Below the pieces are notes generated by a model, which was not told where the DNA came from, did not search any database, and saw only the letters and a list, made by a program, of their open reading frames with translations. From NCBI GenBank assembly GCA_030526455.1, contig JAUNCU010000141.1:1-7595 (forward strand): DNA of 7,595 bases, in the 5' to 3' direction. The position numbers were made by a program, and so were the translations under genes. Shown here piece after piece: positions 6,381 to 7,595 of this stretch (positions are counted from its first letter, which is position 1; each line of letters starts with the position of its first letter). Source of the stretch: Bacteroidales bacterium. Lineage in GTDB: Bacteria; Bacteroidota; Bacteroidia; Bacteroidales; Muribaculaceae.

Positions 6381-7451
6381 TTATTTCTTAGTAGGTTTTT
6401 GCTGGTTTTCAGCGTTTTTCACCTTGCCGGCGAGCATGCCGCACGCTGCCGAGATGTCCTCGCCACGGCTGCGACGAATGGTGCAGGTGATGCCGCGGTT
6501 GTTGAGATAGTCGCGGAACTGTGCCATACGCTCGTCGCTGCTGGTGCGCAGTTTTGGAATTTCGGGAATGAGGTGATAGCGAATGAGGTTCACGCGCACG
6601 TGTTCGTCGGGGATGATTTCACGCAGCGCCTCGGCGTGCTTGATGTCGTCGTTGAACCACTGCCACATGATGTATTCCACCGAGAGGCGGCGCTGGTGAG
6701 CGAAGTCGTATTCGCCCAGCATCTCCATCACGTCGCGAATGGGGTACACCTTCTCGAGCGGCATCATCGACTGGCGCTCTTCGGCCACGGCGTTGTGCAC
6801 GCTCACGGCGATGTGCACCTGGGTTTTCTCCACCAGTTCGCGCAGCGCAGGCTTCACGCCCACGGTCGACACGGTCACGCGCTTCGGACTCCACGCGAAG
6901 CCCCAGTCGGCGGTGAGAATCTCAATCACCTTGAGCACGGCGTCGATGTTGTCGAGCGGTTCGCCCATACCCATAAACACGATGTTGGTGAGCGAGTGGG
7001 TTTCGGGGATGCTGAGCACCTGGTTGATGATTTGGTTGGTGGTGAGATTGCCGTGGAAGCCCTGCCGGCCGGTCATGCAGAAGTAGCAGTTCATGCGGCA
7101 GCCCTTCTGCGATGATATGCACAGGGTGGCGCGGTCGCCTTCGGGAATATACACACTCTCCACCTTCTTGCCTTCGCCCACGTCGAAGAGATACTTCACG
7201 GTGCCGTCTTCGCTCTGCTGAGCGGTGTCGGGCGCCACGAGGCCCACGCAGTATTCGGCCTCGAGTTTCTGGCGGTTGGCCTTAGAGATGTTGAGCATCT
7301 CGTCGAAGGTGCTCACACGCTTGCCATATATCCATTGTGCCAACTGGGTAGCAGTGAACTTGGGCATGCCCAAAGATGCAGTTACGCGACGCAATTCGTC
7401 GAGTGTCATACCAGCCAGCGGCTTAAGTTTCTTAGTTTTCTTGTTTTCCAT
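6381..7451 (-). CDS. rlmN: Dual-specificity RNA methyltransferase RlmN (23S rRNA A2503 / tRNA A37)
   Basis: Cytoplasmic radical-SAM enzyme that methylates C2 of adenosine 2503 in 23S rRNA and of A37 in some tRNAs, tuning translation accuracy. In 356 residues the [4Fe-4S]-binding CxxxCxxC motif is C118, C122 and C125 (CRMNCYFC). The mechanistic pair is C111 (TLCISSQ) and C337 (DISAACGML); C111 lies seven residues before the first cluster cysteine, as E. coli C118 lies before C125. GMGEPLDN (161-168) is the SAM-binding segment, and STVGVKPAL and SVHNA (residues 195-221) follow as usual. The ATG at 7451 (MENKKTKK) is preferred over 7511: the upstream extension has no family homology that I can see and would cover the promoter. 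A TAnnTTTG box and a 12-base palindrome lie upstream. No terminator follows, so transcription may continue into the methyltransferase gene 17 bases downstream. Confidence 0.97.
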   Translation of the reverse strand: MENKKTKKLKPLAGMTLDELRRVTASLGMPKFTATQLAQWIYGKRVSTFDEMLNISKANRQKLEAEYCVGLVAPDTAQQSEDGTVKYLFDVGEGKKVESVYIPEGDRATLCISSQKGCRMNCYFCMTGRQGFHGNLTTNQIINQVLSIPETHSLTNIVFMGMGEPLDNIDAVLKVIEILTADWGFAWSPKRVTVSTVGVKPALRELVEKTQVHIAVSVHNAVAEERQSMMPLEKVYPIRDVMEMLGEYDFAHQRRLSVEYIMWQWFNDDIKHAEALREIIPDEHVRVNLIRYHLIPEIPKLRTSSDERMAQFRDYLNNRGITCTIRRSRGEDISAACGMLAGKVKNAENQQKPTKK

Positions 7452-7453
7452 AT

Positions 7454-7465
7454 CCAAATATTTGG
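7454..7465. repeat. Perfect 12-base palindrome in the rlmN leader
   Basis: CCAAATATTTGG reads the same on both strands and lies two bases upstream of the rlmN start codon, inside the expected 5' leader. It could be a regulator binding site or a small structure near the ribosome site. It has no known assignment that I recognise. Confidence 0.5.
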
Positions 7466-7484
7466 TTACAATTACTATAGTCTG

Positions 7485-7492
7485 CAAAGTTA
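7485..7492 (-). promoter_or_regulatory. Bacteroidota -7 promoter box of rlmN
   Basis: TAACTTTG on the minus strand is a full match to TAnnTTTG and lies 33 bases upstream of the chosen start codon, giving a leader of about 25-30 bases. No clear TTTG is found at the -33 position. It supports the start at 7451 and would be the head promoter of the rlmN to yitT run. Confidence 0.6.
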
Positions 7493-7555
7493 ATGATTTT
7501 ATTTCACACACCCCTCACTATCGAGGAGAAAAAAGAAGAATGGGGAGGAATGAGG

Positions 7556-7595
7556 TTTAGAAGTTAAGAAGATTATTTTTAGAAGTTAAGAAGAT
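7556..7595. repeat. Tandem repeat, 22-base period, cut by the window edge
   Basis: TTTAGAAGTTAAGAAGAT occurs at 7556-7573 and again, identically, at 7578-7595, giving a 22-base period with a 4-base spacer (TATT). The array continues to the last base, so copy number is unknown. AGAAG recurs inside each unit. It is non-coding and lies upstream of the rlmN promoter. The remaining stretch 7493-7555 holds no gene or structure that I can support. Confidence 0.75.

Noticed and set aside
6399..7115. Plus-strand open frame of 238 codons opposite rlmN
   Set aside because: It is antisense to the radical-SAM core of RlmN; composition alone explains its length.
7452..7511. Upstream start for RlmN (MCEIKSLTLQ...)
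   Set aside because: It would place the -7 box and the palindrome inside the coding region and adds residues without family resemblance.

Overview
The window looks like a piece of a Bacteroidales chromosome (Bacteroidota), probably in the Prevotella/Muribaculaceae range, though genus cannot be settled from sequence alone. The pointers are two matches to the Bacteroides-type -7 promoter box (TAnnTTTG), weak or absent Shine-Dalgarno sequences, and a secreted multidomain enzyme ending in a dockerin-like calcium-binding repeat pair. All six genes lie on the minus strand, so transcription runs from right to left.

In order of transcription: a short leader with a tandem repeat at the window edge (7452-7595); rlmN, a radical-SAM RNA methyltransferase (6381-7451); a 5-cytosine DNA methyltransferase (5098-6363); an unrecognised protein that overlaps it by four bases and is most likely the partner restriction endonuclease (4370-5101); a secreted endonuclease I family DNase with Ig/FN3-type modules and a C-terminal dockerin (2257-4326); and a YitT-family membrane protein (1206-2228). 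A strong intrinsic terminator (1132-1172) closes this run. A separate promoter then drives pdxA, a vitamin B6 biosynthesis gene that runs off the left edge (1-1029).

The gaps between the first five genes are 17, -4, 43 and 28 bases, so one long transcript from the rlmN promoter to the terminator is plausible, with a possible weak promoter before the DNase gene. The two-gene restriction-modification module is clearly different in composition: one 60-base line inside it counts to 33% G+C, against 60% for a line inside rlmN. That marks it as a transferred cassette placed directly behind rlmN. No integrase, transposase, tRNA or controller (C) protein gene accompanies it.

The flanking genes (rlmN, yitT, pdxA) are housekeeping or common genes with intact catalytic residues where these are known. 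The main points for a second look are the unassigned endonuclease candidate with an SxK-type active-site variant, the 120-residue N-terminal extension on the methyltransferase, and the modular dockerin-tailed DNase. I see no CRISPR array, rRNA, tRNA or insertion sequence.
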